Assembly (NCBI GenBank): GCA_008501735.1
Contig: QQUF01000028.1
Location: 1-64,000, forward strand
Origin: Calditrichota bacterium
GTDB taxonomy: Bacteria; CLD3
Direction of reading: 5' to 3'
Length of the DNA stretch: 64,000 nt
A model generated the notes under the pieces. It saw nothing but the letters and a program-made list of their open reading frames with translations. It had not been told where the DNA came from and made no database searches. This document shows, in pieces, positions 42,480 to 51,953 of the stretch. The stretch's first letter is position 1; every line of letters starts with the position of its first letter. A program made the position numbers and the translations under genes.

Positions 42480-43277
42480 ATGAAAAAATTACTCTTACTT
42501 CTAACTTTCTCAATTTTAATTTCTTGCTCAACTTCGCCACTCGGAAGGAAACAATTCGCATTTTTACCTGATGGTCAAATGAACCAAATGGGAATTGCTG
42601 CCTTCGACGATATGAAAAAGAATGTTCCAATTGAAAATGATGCCAAAACAAATGAGTACGTTCGTTGTATCGCAAATGCAATCACTGCCGAACTCACTGG
42701 AGATTTCAAAAAACAAACTTGGGAAGTCGTAGTTTTCAAAGACGAAACTGCAAATGCTTTTGCACTTCCGGGCGGCAAAATCGGAGTTCACACAGGAATG
42801 CTAAAAATTGCAAAAACTGCTGACCAACTCGCCGCAGTAATTGGACACGAAGTAGGTCACGTAATAGCAAAACACGGAAACGAAAGAGTTTCTGCTCAAT
42901 TTGCAACCCAAAGTGGACTTGCATTAATTGATGTTTTGACAAGCGACAAAGACCCGCAAACAAGAGGACTTTTGATGGGAGCTTTAGGACTTGGTGCTCA
43001 AGTTGGAGTTTTACTTCCTCACAGTAGAACTCACGAAACTGAATCCGACAAAATCGGACTTGATTTGATGGCAAAAGCAGGTTTCGACCCAAATCAAAGC
43101 GTTACACTTTGGGAAAATATGAAAAAAGCAAGTGGAGGAAACGCTCCTCCTGAATTCCTTTCAACTCACCCTTCTAACACAACAAGAATTAAAGATTTGA
43201 AAAAAAGAATGCCAAAAGCATTAACTTTCCAAAAAGAAGCAAAAAGTGCAGGAAAACACCCAAACTGCAAACACTAA
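42480..43277 (+). CDS. M48-family zinc metallopeptidase, lipoprotein
   Basis: A 265-residue lipoprotein: the signal peptide ends in the lipobox LISC (Cys16). The zinc motif HEVGH is at residues 123-127 and the third ligand is the Glu in HETESDKIGLDLM, both typical of the LoiP/YcaL/BepA (M48B/C) peptidases. FALPGGKIGVHTGML is another family block. Such proteins act at the periplasmic face of the membranes in quality control of outer-membrane proteins. AAGGAAA lies about ten bases before the start. It is followed by transaldolase and htrA in the same direction, and shares an envelope quality-control theme with htrA. Confidence 0.92.
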   Translation: MKKLLLLLTFSILISCSTSPLGRKQFAFLPDGQMNQMGIAAFDDMKKNVPIENDAKTNEYVRCIANAITAELTGDFKKQTWEVVVFKDETANAFALPGGKIGVHTGMLKIAKTADQLAAVIGHEVGHVIAKHGNERVSAQFATQSGLALIDVLTSDKDPQTRGLLMGALGLGAQVGVLLPHSRTHETESDKIGLDLMAKAGFDPNQSVTLWENMKKASGGNAPPEFLSTHPSNTTRIKDLKKRMPKALTFQKEAKSAGKHPNCKH

Positions 43278-43371
43278 TTCAATTAGAATAATTACTTGTT
43301 TAACAATTGAAAAATTCCTATTTTTCAAGGCTTTAAACAACGAATTTTATATTTAAAACAAGGACATAAAA

Positions 43372-44019
43372 ATGAAATTTTTCATTGATACTGCAAATAT
43401 TGAAGAAATCAAAAAAGCCTCTGAACTTGGAGTTCTTGACGGCGTAACAACAAACCCTTCTTTAATGGCAAGAGAAAAAGGCGACCCAAAACAAATTCTT
43501 AGCACAATTTGTGAAATTGTTGACGGACCAATTAGTGCCGAAGTTCTTTCTCTTGACTACGACGGAATGCTCAAAGAAGCTGCTGAACTTTCGAAAATTC
43601 ACGAAAACATCGTAATCAAACTTCCAATCACAGAAGATGGACTTCGTGCTTGTAAACACCTTGAATCAAAAGGAACTCATTGTAATATGACTTTGTGTTT
43701 CTCTCCAATGCAAGCTCTTTTGGTAGCAAAAGCAGGTGGAACTTACGTTAGTCCTTTTATCGGAAGACTTGATGACATTAGCCACAACGGAATGGAACTT
43801 ATTCAACAAATTGTCCAAATTTATGACAACTACGGTTACGAAACTCAAGTTCTTGCTGCAAGTATTCGTCATCCGCTTCACGTTGTTGATGCAGCTTTAA
43901 TGGGAGCTCACGTTTCAACAATTCCTTTCAAAGTGATTTCACAACTTCTCAAACACCCACTTACTGACATCGGACTTGAAAAATTCTTAAGCGACTGGAA
44001 CAAATCTCAAGGAAAATAA
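43372..44019 (+). CDS. tal: Transaldolase / fructose-6-phosphate aldolase (short type)
   Basis: A 215-residue cytosolic enzyme of the short transaldolase (TalC/FSA/MipB) type. It starts [15 protein letters not shown], continues [10 protein letters not shown], and has the Schiff-base lysine in NIVIKLPIT (K83); [27 protein letters not shown] and [19 protein letters not shown] complete the TIM-barrel. It transfers dihydroxyacetone units in the non-oxidative pentose phosphate pathway, or cleaves fructose 6-phosphate. Length and all motifs are normal. AAGGAC precedes the ATG. It lies 21 bases before htrA, with no functional link obvious. Confidence 0.93.
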   Translation: MKFFIDTANIEEIKKASELGVLDGVTTNPSLMAREKGDPKQILSTICEIVDGPISAEVLSLDYDGMLKEAAELSKIHENIVIKLPITEDGLRACKHLESKGTHCNMTLCFSPMQALLVAKAGGTYVSPFIGRLDDISHNGMELIQQIVQIYDNYGYETQVLAASIRHPLHVVDAALMGAHVSTIPFKVISQLLKHPLTDIGLEKFLSDWNKSQGK

Positions 44020-44040
44020 TTCTTAAGGATTTTGATAGAA

Positions 44041-45141
44041 ATGAAATCTACTTTTTACACGGCTTTTTTAATTTTATTAAATACGGTTTTGCTTTTTGCA
44101 AAACCATTGCCTTCTGCTTCTGAATCTCGTAAGAATGCGATTACTGAAGCCGTTGAAAACGTCTCAAACGCTGTCGTGGGAATTAACATTACTTCTCACA
44201 GAACTTACAGAGCAAGAAGTCCTTTTGCAAACGACCCGTTTTTTAGATTCTTTTACCCTGGCAGACTTTACAACCAAGAAGTCAAAAGTTCAGGTTCAGG
44301 TTTCATAATTTCCAGTGACGGTTACGTTGCAACAAATCAGCACGTCATCGAAAATGCCGATAAAATTGTCGTTACAATGACTGACGGCAAAAAATACGAA
44401 GCAAAACTTGTTGGTGAAGATTTTGTAACTGACCTTGCACTTTTGAAAATCGAACCTGAGAATTCACTCAATTTTATTCAAGAAGGAAACTCAAACGATT
44501 TACTAATCGGTGAATGGGTTATCGCTTTGGGAAATCCTTTTGGACTTTTTGAAATTAACGATAAACCGACTGTTACAGTTGGAGTTGTTTCTGCAATTGA
44601 CAGAGATTTCGGAGTCCAAAACAATGATAGAGTTTACCAAGATATGATTCAAACTGACGCAGCGATTAACAAAGGGAACAGCGGAGGACCTTTGGTAAAT
44701 TCTCAAGGTGAAGTAATTGGAATTAACACTTTTATTTACACAGGCGGAAATTCTGACGGCTCTGTTGGAATCGGGTTCGCAATTCCTTACGCTAAAGCTC
44801 TAAGGATTTTTGAGGAATTAATTTCTGACGGTGAAATTGACAGGACATTTTACACTGGAATTTCAATTAAAAACTTGGACAGACTTACAGCAAAACTTCT
44901 TGGAACGGACAAAGGTGTAATCGTCAACGGAATCGAAAAGGACAGTCCAGCAGAAAATGCAGGAATCATTGTTGGAGATGTAATTCAAAAAGTTAATGGA
45001 AAACCTATTTTTTCGGACTCAGACATTTTTCGAGAAATCAAAGCAGGTGATGTTCGTGCAGGTGATAAATTAAAATTTCAAATTTGGCGAGACGGAAAAT
45101 CTTCTACCAAATCCGTCGTTCTTCAAAAGCCAAAAAAATAA
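44041..45141 (+). CDS. htrA: HtrA/DegP-family periplasmic serine protease
   Basis: A 366-residue secreted protease: signal peptide (STFYTAFLILLNTVLLFA), a trypsin-like domain with catalytic His101 (ATNQHVIENAD), Asp131 (VTDLALLKIE) and Ser214 (NKGNSGGPLVN), and one PDZ domain (GVIVNGIEKDSPAENAGIIVGDVIQKVNG). HtrA proteases degrade or refold misfolded envelope proteins. The single PDZ places it with DegS/HtrA-type members rather than two-PDZ DegP. An upstream in-frame TTG at 44032 would sit too close to the AAGGA at 44025; the ATG at 44041 is used. It is likely functional, as all triad residues are present. Confidence 0.93.
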   Translation: MKSTFYTAFLILLNTVLLFAKPLPSASESRKNAITEAVENVSNAVVGINITSHRTYRARSPFANDPFFRFFYPGRLYNQEVKSSGSGFIISSDGYVATNQHVIENADKIVVTMTDGKKYEAKLVGEDFVTDLALLKIEPENSLNFIQEGNSNDLLIGEWVIALGNPFGLFEINDKPTVTVGVVSAIDRDFGVQNNDRVYQDMIQTDAAINKGNSGGPLVNSQGEVIGINTFIYTGGNSDGSVGIGFAIPYAKALRIFEELISDGEIDRTFYTGISIKNLDRLTAKLLGTDKGVIVNGIEKDSPAENAGIIVGDVIQKVNGKPIFSDSDIFREIKAGDVRAGDKLKFQIWRDGKSSTKSVVLQKPKK

Positions 45142-45208
45142 AATTGCGGGTTGAACGCTTCTTGCGGACATCACGCTAAAACGTAAATTTTTTTTAAAGG
45201 AAATAGAT

Positions 45209-46888
45209 ATGGAACGTGAAATTTTAGAAATGGATGTTGTTTTTGTTGGAGCTGGTCCAGCGAACTTGGTTGGTGCTTTACACCTTTCGAAACTCATTAC
45301 TAAGCACAACGAAGAAATTGATTCGGGCAAAAAAGAAGGCAAAAAGTTAGACGAAGTTTTTATCGGTATTTTGGAGAAAAGTGCCGAAATCGGAGCTCAC
45401 GGACTTTCAGGTGGAGTTCTTGACCCAAAAGCAATGAATGAATTTATGCCAGATTGGAAAGAAAAAGGTGCTCCAATCGAAGCTGCTTGTGGTGAAGAAG
45501 GCATTCTTTTCTTAACAAAAGACGGAAAATTGAAATTTCCAATCACACCTCCTCCTTTAGAAAATCACGGAAACTATGTAATCTCTTTGAACAAATTTAC
45601 AAAGTGGCTTGGCGATTTGTGTGAAGAAAATATGATTGATATTTTCCCAGGTTTTCCTGCTACTGAATTAATTTTTGAAGGAAACAAAGTTGCTGGAGTT
45701 CAAACAGGCGATATGGGAATCGATAAAAATGGCAATAAAAAGCCAAACTTCCAACCCGGAATGGAAATTAAAGCTAAAGTTACAGTTCTTGGTGAAGGTC
45801 CAAGAGGAACTTTGACAAAAGTAATTTCCAACAAACTCAACCTTCAAGGAATGAATCCACAAACTTACGCAACAGGTGTAAAAGAAATTTGGAAATTACC
45901 AAGCGGGAGTTTTCCTGCTGGAAAAGTAATTCACACAATGGGAGCTCCTCTTGATGACCAAGATTACGGAGGCGGATTTATTTATGGAATGGACAATGAT
46001 TTGGTTTCAGTTGGTTTTGTTGTTGGTTTGGATTTCAAAAACCCTCAGTTTGACCCACACAGAAAATTTCAAGAATTCAAGGCTCACCCTGAAATTAGCA
46101 AAATTTTAGAAGGCGGAGAAATCCAAGTTTACGGAGCAAAAACAATTCCGATGGGTGGTTGGTATTCTATCCCTAAAAATTATGGCGACGGATTTTTGAT
46201 TGTTGGAGATTCTGCGAGTTTCTTGAATGCTCAAAGACTCAAAGGAATTCACTTAGCAATGAAATCAGGAATGCTTGCAGCTGAAGCGATTTTTGAAGGA
46301 CTTTTGACAGATAATTATTCTGACGAGCAACTTTCTTCTTACAAAGACAAAATCGAAAAGAGTTGGATTAAAGAAGAAATGTTTGCAACAAGAAATTTCC
46401 ATCAAGGTTTTGAAAAAGGACTTTGGCACGGAATGTTTAACGCAGGAATTCAGATGGTTACAGGCGGAAGAGGTTTGAAAGACAAAATGCGAACTCACGA
46501 AGACCACACGCATATGAAAAAACTCGCTGAAACTTCTACAATGCCAACAACCGTTCCTAAATTTGATGAGAAAATCACTTTTGACAAATTAAAAGACGTT
46601 TACTTTTCGGGTTCACTTCACGAGGAAGATCAACCTTCTCACTTGCAAGTTGCTGACACAGATATTTGTGCAACAAAGTGCAAAGAAGAATACGGAAATC
46701 CTTGTCAATACTTTTGCCCTGCACAAGTTTACGAAATGGAACAAAAGGAAGAAACAGGAAGACTTGAATTGATGATTAATTTCTCAAACTGTGTTCACTG
46801 TAAAACTTGCGACATTGCTGACCCTTACCAAATAATTACTTGGGTTCCACCAGAAGGTGGCGGCGGACCAAATTATGTAAATTGTTAG
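45209..46888 (+). CDS. Electron-transfer flavoprotein:quinone oxidoreductase (ETF-QO)
   Basis: A 559-residue membrane-associated flavoprotein. The FAD site is VVFVGAGPANLVGALHL near the N-terminus; GAHGLSGGVLDP, FIYGMDNDLVSVGFVVGLD and GDSASFLNAQRLKGIHLAMKSG are conserved blocks. The single [4Fe-4S] cluster is held by the C-terminal cysteines (CQYFCPAQVYE and FSNCVHCKTCDIADP), ending in the family's PEGGGGPNYVNC. It passes electrons from reduced ETF, fed by acyl-CoA or other dehydrogenases, to the quinone pool at the inner membrane. AAAGGAAA precedes the ATG. No ETF alpha/beta genes are in the window. A terminator follows. Confidence 0.95.
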   Translation: MEREILEMDVVFVGAGPANLVGALHLSKLITKHNEEIDSGKKEGKKLDEVFIGILEKSAEIGAHGLSGGVLDPKAMNEFMPDWKEKGAPIEAACGEEGILFLTKDGKLKFPITPPPLENHGNYVISLNKFTKWLGDLCEENMIDIFPGFPATELIFEGNKVAGVQTGDMGIDKNGNKKPNFQPGMEIKAKVTVLGEGPRGTLTKVISNKLNLQGMNPQTYATGVKEIWKLPSGSFPAGKVIHTMGAPLDDQDYGGGFIYGMDNDLVSVGFVVGLDFKNPQFDPHRKFQEFKAHPEISKILEGGEIQVYGAKTIPMGGWYSIPKNYGDGFLIVGDSASFLNAQRLKGIHLAMKSGMLAAEAIFEGLLTDNYSDEQLSSYKDKIEKSWIKEEMFATRNFHQGFEKGLWHGMFNAGIQMVTGGRGLKDKMRTHEDHTHMKKLAETSTMPTTVPKFDEKITFDKLKDVYFSGSLHEEDQPSHLQVADTDICATKCKEEYGNPCQYFCPAQVYEMEQKEETGRLELMINFSNCVHCKTCDIADPYQIITWVPPEGGGGPNYVNC

Positions 46889-46899
46889 ATTTTCTATTT

Positions 46900-46928
46900 A
46901 AAGGCAGGTTTCTTAATCTGCCTTTTTT
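46900..46928 (+). terminator. Rho-independent terminator
   Basis: AAAGGCAG (46900-46907) pairs with CTGCCTTT (46918-46925) across a ten-base loop and is followed by further T to 46928. It ends the ETF-QO gene. Confidence 0.85.
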
Positions 46929-46946
46929 ATTTTGTAATCTTATAAC

Positions 46947-46975
46947 TTGACATAAATCACATAAATTTTTATGTT
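46947..46975 (+). promoter_or_regulatory. Candidate sigma-70-type promoter
   Basis: TTGACA at 46947-46952, a 17-base spacer and TATGTT at 46970-46975 (four of six to TATAAT) precede the 47023 gene. The expected start of transcription near 46982 leaves a 40-base leader with AGGAG at 47010-47014. Confidence 0.5.
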
Positions 46976-47022
46976 TTCTCAAGGCTAAGTATCTTAATTT
47001 TCAAACAGTAGGAGAATTTTTA

Positions 47023-48273
47023 ATGAAAAATTGGAATTGCGTGAAATCGCTTTCGATTGGAAGCATCGTTTTATCAACAGCACTTTTACAAGCTCAAGAC
47101 GTAATAATTAATGAGTGGTCACAAGGAAGTGGAGGTTCTAAAGAATGGGTTGAACTTCTTGTTGTAACTGAAGGAACGGATATGAGAAGTTGGGATTTAG
47201 GAGATAACACTGCAGGTGATTTAACTTTTACTACTGATGGAAACTGGAGTTCTTTACCAAGCGGTTCATTAATAGTCATTTACAACGCCAGCGATAAAGA
47301 TACTAATTTAGGTGCAGATGATACAAATTTTGCAGACGGTGTTGTCACAATTCCTCACAATAATTCTACATTCTTTACTGGAACTTGGGGAGCATTTTCA
47401 AATTCAACGTCATCAGATAACCCTCACTTAAGAAATAGCAGTGATGTTACTGTTCACGACTTTAATACAAATCCAGGTTCAACAAGACATCCTGAAGCCA
47501 ATGAATCTACAAATTATACAAGTAACACAGCAGGTGGAATTTCTGACGAAAACAATTGGGCAAATGATGTTGATGCGACTTCTGCAACTCCTGCAGCTGG
47601 AAATGGTGGAGACAATACGACTTGGGTAAATAGCTTAATTTCAGATGGTTCTCTTCCTGTTGAGCTTTCAAAATTTATTGCTGAGTCTCGCAAAAAAGGA
47701 ATTTCACTTAGTTGGGTAACAGAATCTGAAACTCAGAATTTAGGTTTTATCGTGATGCGTTCTGATTCCGAACCGAACTCTTTTGAAGAAGTTGATTCTT
47801 ACGTCTTTAACCCGATTCTTCGTGGGCAAGGAAGCACTCCTTTTTCAACAAATTATTCTTGGTTAGATTCTAAAGTTCAAAATAATTCAAAATATTTTTA
47901 CTACTTAGTTGATGTTGACTACGATGGAAATAAAATTGAACACAAAGACCAAATGGTTTCAGTAATCGCAGAAATTGATGAGAAATTAACGCCTGTTGAA
48001 GATTTTGTTTTGAGACAAAATTATCCAAACCCGTTCAATCCTTCAACGACAATTGATTACAATTTGGAAACAACAAATTTTGACTTCGCAAAAATAGGCA
48101 TTTACAATTCAATCGGTGAAAAGATTAAAGAATTTGAATTGAAAGAGACAAGTGGTTCAGTTACTTGGAATGGCACAAATGAATTAGGAAAGCAAGTTGC
48201 AAGCGGAACTTACTTTTACAAGATTGAAACAGATTCTTTCTCCGAAACTCGTAAAATGCTTTTACTCAAATAA
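47023..48273 (+). CDS. Secreted protein with lamin-tail-like and type IX sorting domains
   Basis: A 416-residue exported protein (signal peptide SIGSIVLSTALLQAQ). The N-terminal part, DVIINEWSQGSGGSKEWVELLV ... SWDLGDN ... LPSGSLIVIYNAS, follows the pattern of bacterial lamin-tail domains. A fibronectin-III-like linker comes next (LPVELSKFIAESRKKGISLSW to YFYYLVDVDYDGNKIEH), and the last 85 residues are a type IX sorting domain (RQNYPNPFNPSTTIDYNLE ... SGTYFYKIETDSFSETRKML). A surface or secreted role is expected. A clear promoter and ribosome site precede it and a hairpin terminator follows, so it is a single-gene unit. Confidence 0.87.
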   Translation: MKNWNCVKSLSIGSIVLSTALLQAQDVIINEWSQGSGGSKEWVELLVVTEGTDMRSWDLGDNTAGDLTFTTDGNWSSLPSGSLIVIYNASDKDTNLGADDTNFADGVVTIPHNNSTFFTGTWGAFSNSTSSDNPHLRNSSDVTVHDFNTNPGSTRHPEANESTNYTSNTAGGISDENNWANDVDATSATPAAGNGGDNTTWVNSLISDGSLPVELSKFIAESRKKGISLSWVTESETQNLGFIVMRSDSEPNSFEEVDSYVFNPILRGQGSTPFSTNYSWLDSKVQNNSKYFYYLVDVDYDGNKIEHKDQMVSVIAEIDEKLTPVEDFVLRQNYPNPFNPSTTIDYNLETTNFDFAKIGIYNSIGEKIKEFELKETSGSVTWNGTNELGKQVASGTYFYKIETDSFSETRKMLLLK

Positions 48274-48298
48274 GCTCCTACTATTTCAAATGAAATTC

Positions 48299-48329
48299 AG
48301 GCATTGCTTCTTTTAGCAGTGCCTTTTTT
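48299..48329. terminator. Terminator hairpin between convergent genes
   Basis: AGGCATTGCT (48299-48308) pairs with AGCAGTGCCT (48315-48324), with one G-T wobble, around a six-base loop; six T follow on the plus strand. It serves the 47023 gene and possibly the opposing DinB gene. Confidence 0.82.
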
Positions 48330-48332
48330 GTT

Positions 48333-48863
48333 TTAAAGAGAATTCAAGATTTCTCGAATTTGCTTTTGGTGGTGTTTTTCGTGGATTGCTAAGAAGTCGC
48401 ACCACTCAAACAAATTCATTTTCCCCAAAAGTGGATGTGAAAATTGAAACGCATTTGCCAAAACATCTTCGAAGCCCAAAAGATGACTTTCCAATCTTTT
48501 TCTCGCACTTGGCATTAGTTCTAAAACCAAATCTTTTGTCATAAATCTTCCTGGTACAATTTCCTTAATTGGAACTTCTACTTTTGGAAATTTTTCCAAA
48601 GGAACTTTAAATTTAGTCCGAGTTTTTCCCGTGATTGCTTTAAGTCGGCTTTTTGGGATTTTATTTTTGAAGTGGATTATGTAAGCGAAAGTGTATTCTT
48701 CAATGAGAGTCAAATGATGAATAATTTCTGCAAGACACCATTTTTCATCCTCTTCTTTGAAAGTAAAATCTTCCTCGTTCACGTCTTTGATTAATTCATA
48801 AGTTTCTTTTCGTGATTCTTGAATTTTGCGAATTGACTCAAGAACTAGTTTTTGTGAATCCAC
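48333..48863 (-). CDS. DinB-superfamily protein
   Basis: A 176-residue four-helix protein of the DinB_2/YfiT-like superfamily: KWCLAEIIHHLTLIEEYTFAYI in the second helix carries the first metal-site His residues, and LFEWCDFLAIHEKHHQKQI at the C-terminus the others. DinB-like proteins bind a divalent metal and many act as thiol-dependent transferases, including with bacillithiol, which would fit the bshC fragment at the window start. The start is GTG with GAGG six bases upstream. It stands alone between two secreted-protein genes. Specific function unknown. Confidence 0.83.
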   Translation of the reverse strand: MDSQKLVLESIRKIQESRKETYELIKDVNEEDFTFKEEDEKWCLAEIIHHLTLIEEYTFAYIIHFKNKIPKSRLKAITGKTRTKFKVPLEKFPKVEVPIKEIVPGRFMTKDLVLELMPSARKRLESHLLGFEDVLANAFQFSHPLLGKMNLFEWCDFLAIHEKHHQKQIREILNSL

Positions 48864-48913
48864 CTTAACCTCAATTTTTCTTAAAAAGTTTAGCCGAATA
48901 TTAGCCTAAAAAT

Positions 48914-48952
48914 AAAAAAAGGCAAACACAAAATTAATCGTGTTTGCCTTTT
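48914..48952 (-). terminator. Rho-independent terminator
   Basis: A 13-base perfect stem, AAAAGGCAAACAC (48917-48929) and its complement (48940-48952), is followed on the minus strand by T-run (A-run 48914-48920). It ends the 48985 gene. Confidence 0.9.
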
Positions 48953-48984
48953 ACAAAGAAAGGGAAAATGAGTTATGAAAAAGT

Positions 48985-51900
48985 CTATTTGAGTAAAATC
49001 ATCTTACGCGTTTTAGTAAACTCAGCTGATTCAATTTTGTAGAAGTAAACTCCAGAAGAAACTTTTTTATCATTGTTGTTAGTTCCATTCCATTCGATTG
49101 AGTAATTTCCTGCTTGTTTGAATTCTTGAACGAGAGTTTTAATTTCTTCACCGAGTAAGTTGTAAATTGTCAACTTAACGTCAGATGCTTTTTTAATTGA
49201 GTAAGCGATGTTAGTAGTTGGGTTAAATGGATTTGGATAGTTTTGAGCTAATCTGTAAGTAATAAATCCATTCACACCTTCTTCAACATCGTCAACTATG
49301 TCAACAGAGAAAGTAAAAGTTCTGATTTCAGCACCACCGTTTGGAGTAGTTGTGTAAGTGTAAGAAGGTTGTGTGCTAATGTCAGAAATTATTGTTCCTG
49401 TTTCCTCGTCAGTCATTGAAATTGTTACACCTTCTGGTAAATCCATTACGTTAGGGAAAGTAAGTGTGAAGTCTGTGCTTGCATTATTCCAAGAATAAAC
49501 TTCAAATTTCCACTCTTTATTCGCATTTGTAAAAGGTGATTTAACATCGTAAGTGTAAACTCCTGCATTGTCTGCCCAATAAGTTGATGGGTCAGAACTA
49601 TCGTTGTGTCTCATAAATCCTAAAACAAAGTTCGATTTTGGTGGCGAATAATCCAATGCGTCATAAGCATCGAAAGCATCACTTGCTAAAGGAGAAACTC
49701 CAATCGCATTGTAAGTATCACGAATTTTGTTTGTTGGGTCAGAAACACTGATTTGTAACAACCAATCATCAAGAGATGAAATTTTGTTAAACATTGCTTT
49801 TGCAGCAGCAGAAGGAGAAGGGCTTGCAATTGTGTTTAATGGTTCTGGTGAGAATGAAAGTGAACAAGCATTCACAGAATCATAAACACAAAGCCAAAAT
49901 CCTTGCCAGCAATCAACTTGACCTCCAAATTGAGAGCTAATTGGAATATATTCATCACCATTCCAAGTACAAATGTAACCATTTACAATACCGAGTTGAG
50001 CTGCTTGAGCTACACTGTAAGTATTTGCTCCAACTATAACTTCTGTATCTTTCCAATCAATTGGATAAGCATAAGGATTAGCCATTTGGTTAATTCCAAG
50101 ATTTCCATTGTTTGGACCTTGAAGCGGAACATTGTAACGACCGACTTGAGTTACTTCAGCTCCAACAACATCAATACAAATATCATTTTGGTATTCTTGG
50201 TAAGCCCAGTAACCGAATCCAGGAGTTACATCTGGAGGATCTCCGAGTTCAGAACCACCTTGTTCAGGTTCGCCGTAACGTAAGTAAAGGTCTTCGTCAA
50301 CGTCCCAACGAGAAACACGCCAATCTTGTCCTGCTCCGCCAATTCCACCGAAATCATCACCGAACACGTCGCCGACATCTGGATTTGCAGGAATCTTTGG
50401 AACACCGATAAGCATATAAGTTGAATCAGGAACATCACAAAGTTCGTCCCCACAAGTTAATTCAGGTAAAGCTCCAGCAGCAAAAGCAAGCCAGTTGTCA
50501 TTCCAGTTACTAACCATTGCATTAATTACTTTATCAGAAGTAATGTGAACATAAGGTTTGCTTCCTAAAGTGTTCAATTCGTTGTGTAAAGACTGACTTA
50601 TTGCCAAATCAAAAGTTTCATCGGCATCAAGATAAAAAGTTGTATCTAAGTTCGCACCATTTGTAAAAACATCTTTCACATTTACCATTGTGCTGTTGTA
50701 AGAAGAATAAATATAAACGTGAGCAGTTTTATCAACAAATAAACTTGATTCATTCGCAGGATAAGGAATGAAAGTCATAAAATCTGTACCAGAAGCTAAA
50801 CCTGATTTAGAAGTAATAAATGACATAATATCAGAGGTTTCAAAACCACCAGTTTCTAACCAAGAAGCAATCATTATCGAAATATCTTCTGTACTTGTAA
50901 GTTTGAAATAACCGTAATCGTCATTTGAAGTTCCAGCATTAAACCAAGCGTAGTCGTAAGCATTCATTGCAACATTATTTTGAATAACGTCCCAAGTAAG
51001 CGTGTTTATGTTCCACCCTTCTAAAGTGTAAGTCAAAGCATTACTGTAAGATGTAAATTTTGCTTCACGTTCTTTAAGTCTTCCAGGGATAAAGAAATAA
51101 AATTCATCGCCAACTGACAAACCTTCGTTGTCTTTAACAAAAGCAGCTCCGTCACGTCCACGAGAATCTTGTCTGATTCCACCAAAAAGAACCGAAGCTC
51201 CTTTGCTTGTTGAAACGTGATAAGTATGTCCACCTTCAAGATAACCAGGAGCATTTCCAACTCCATTTCTGATGAATAAATCTTCACCTTCAGAAAGAGT
51301 AACATTTGTTTTTACAATTCCAGCGTTCACAGAAGTTTTACCGGAAGTCATTTTAGGAACATTTGTAATGTCTGTAATAACTACGTCTGTATTGTTTTCA
51401 TAGGAAAAAACGTCTAATCCAAAGTAACTAATATGTCCACCACCAGGAACCCAAATATAAAAATCCATTCCTCCGTCGTCTTTTTTGTAACCAGGAACAA
51501 AATCATATTCCCAATCAGACAGAGTTCCAGTCATTACATTGACAGGTCTGTTACTTGTTACATTAAAATTGTCGCCCAAATTAGCAGTTGGACCACCTTT
51601 GTCGTCATTAGTCCCATTCTCATTAATGAAAGTAATGTAAGTTTCACCTTTAGTAAGGTAAACAACAGCAGAATCATCGCTATCGCCATCAACATCGGCT
51701 TTATCAACAATGTTCACAACAGTTGTATCGCCAGCAGCACCTTGCATCGCAGTTACTGATACAAAGACTTTTCTTTGGCTATAATTGTTATTTGGAGGAG
51801 TGTAAAGATTGTACCGTGTATCGATACTTGCTCCAATAACCAGTGAAGTTAAAGTTGCTACAGTTAAGCAACTCATCAAAGGGATTCTTAACTTTTTCAT
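48985..51900 (-). CDS. Large secreted protein, IgGFc-binding-like N-terminus and type IX sorting domain
   Basis: A 971-residue exported protein. The ATG at 51900 has AGGGA seven bases upstream and is followed by a signal peptide (KKLRIPLMSCLTVATLTSLVIGAS); a longer ORF start is unlikely. Residues about 40-480 resemble the bacterial IgGFc-binding N-terminal region (SNRPVNVMTGTLSDWEYDF, GHTYHVSTSKGASVLFGGIR, VHITSDKVINAMVSNW). A second half has a cysteine-containing segment (ELTCGDELCDVPDSTY) and beta-rich domains. It ends with a type IX sorting domain (LAQNYPNPFNPTTNIAYSIK ... SGVYFYKIESAEFTKTRKM). Likely a surface adhesin-type protein; the ligand is unknown. Confidence 0.86.
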   Translation of the reverse strand: MKKLRIPLMSCLTVATLTSLVIGASIDTRYNLYTPPNNNYSQRKVFVSVTAMQGAAGDTTVVNIVDKADVDGDSDDSAVVYLTKGETYITFINENGTNDDKGGPTANLGDNFNVTSNRPVNVMTGTLSDWEYDFVPGYKKDDGGMDFYIWVPGGGHISYFGLDVFSYENNTDVVITDITNVPKMTSGKTSVNAGIVKTNVTLSEGEDLFIRNGVGNAPGYLEGGHTYHVSTSKGASVLFGGIRQDSRGRDGAAFVKDNEGLSVGDEFYFFIPGRLKEREAKFTSYSNALTYTLEGWNINTLTWDVIQNNVAMNAYDYAWFNAGTSNDDYGYFKLTSTEDISIMIASWLETGGFETSDIMSFITSKSGLASGTDFMTFIPYPANESSLFVDKTAHVYIYSSYNSTMVNVKDVFTNGANLDTTFYLDADETFDLAISQSLHNELNTLGSKPYVHITSDKVINAMVSNWNDNWLAFAAGALPELTCGDELCDVPDSTYMLIGVPKIPANPDVGDVFGDDFGGIGGAGQDWRVSRWDVDEDLYLRYGEPEQGGSELGDPPDVTPGFGYWAYQEYQNDICIDVVGAEVTQVGRYNVPLQGPNNGNLGINQMANPYAYPIDWKDTEVIVGANTYSVAQAAQLGIVNGYICTWNGDEYIPISSQFGGQVDCWQGFWLCVYDSVNACSLSFSPEPLNTIASPSPSAAAKAMFNKISSLDDWLLQISVSDPTNKIRDTYNAIGVSPLASDAFDAYDALDYSPPKSNFVLGFMRHNDSSDPSTYWADNAGVYTYDVKSPFTNANKEWKFEVYSWNNASTDFTLTFPNVMDLPEGVTISMTDEETGTIISDISTQPSYTYTTTPNGGAEIRTFTFSVDIVDDVEEGVNGFITYRLAQNYPNPFNPTTNIAYSIKKASDVKLTIYNLLGEEIKTLVQEFKQAGNYSIEWNGTNNNDKKVSSGVYFYKIESAEFTKTRKMILLK

Positions 51901-51953
51901 CTTTAATTCCCTAAAGTTTATGTTAATGTTAATTTTATTCATTTCATTAATTC

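Noticed and set aside
45151-45165. Sigma-54-like TTGAACG...TTGC upstream of ETF-QO
   Set aside because: The -12 TTGC fits but the essential -24 GG is TG, so the match is too weak.
51901-51942. N-terminal extension of the IgGFc-binding-like protein to 51942
   Set aside because: The ATG at 51900 has a good AGGGA site and begins the signal peptide; the extension is Asn/Ile-rich and would bury it.
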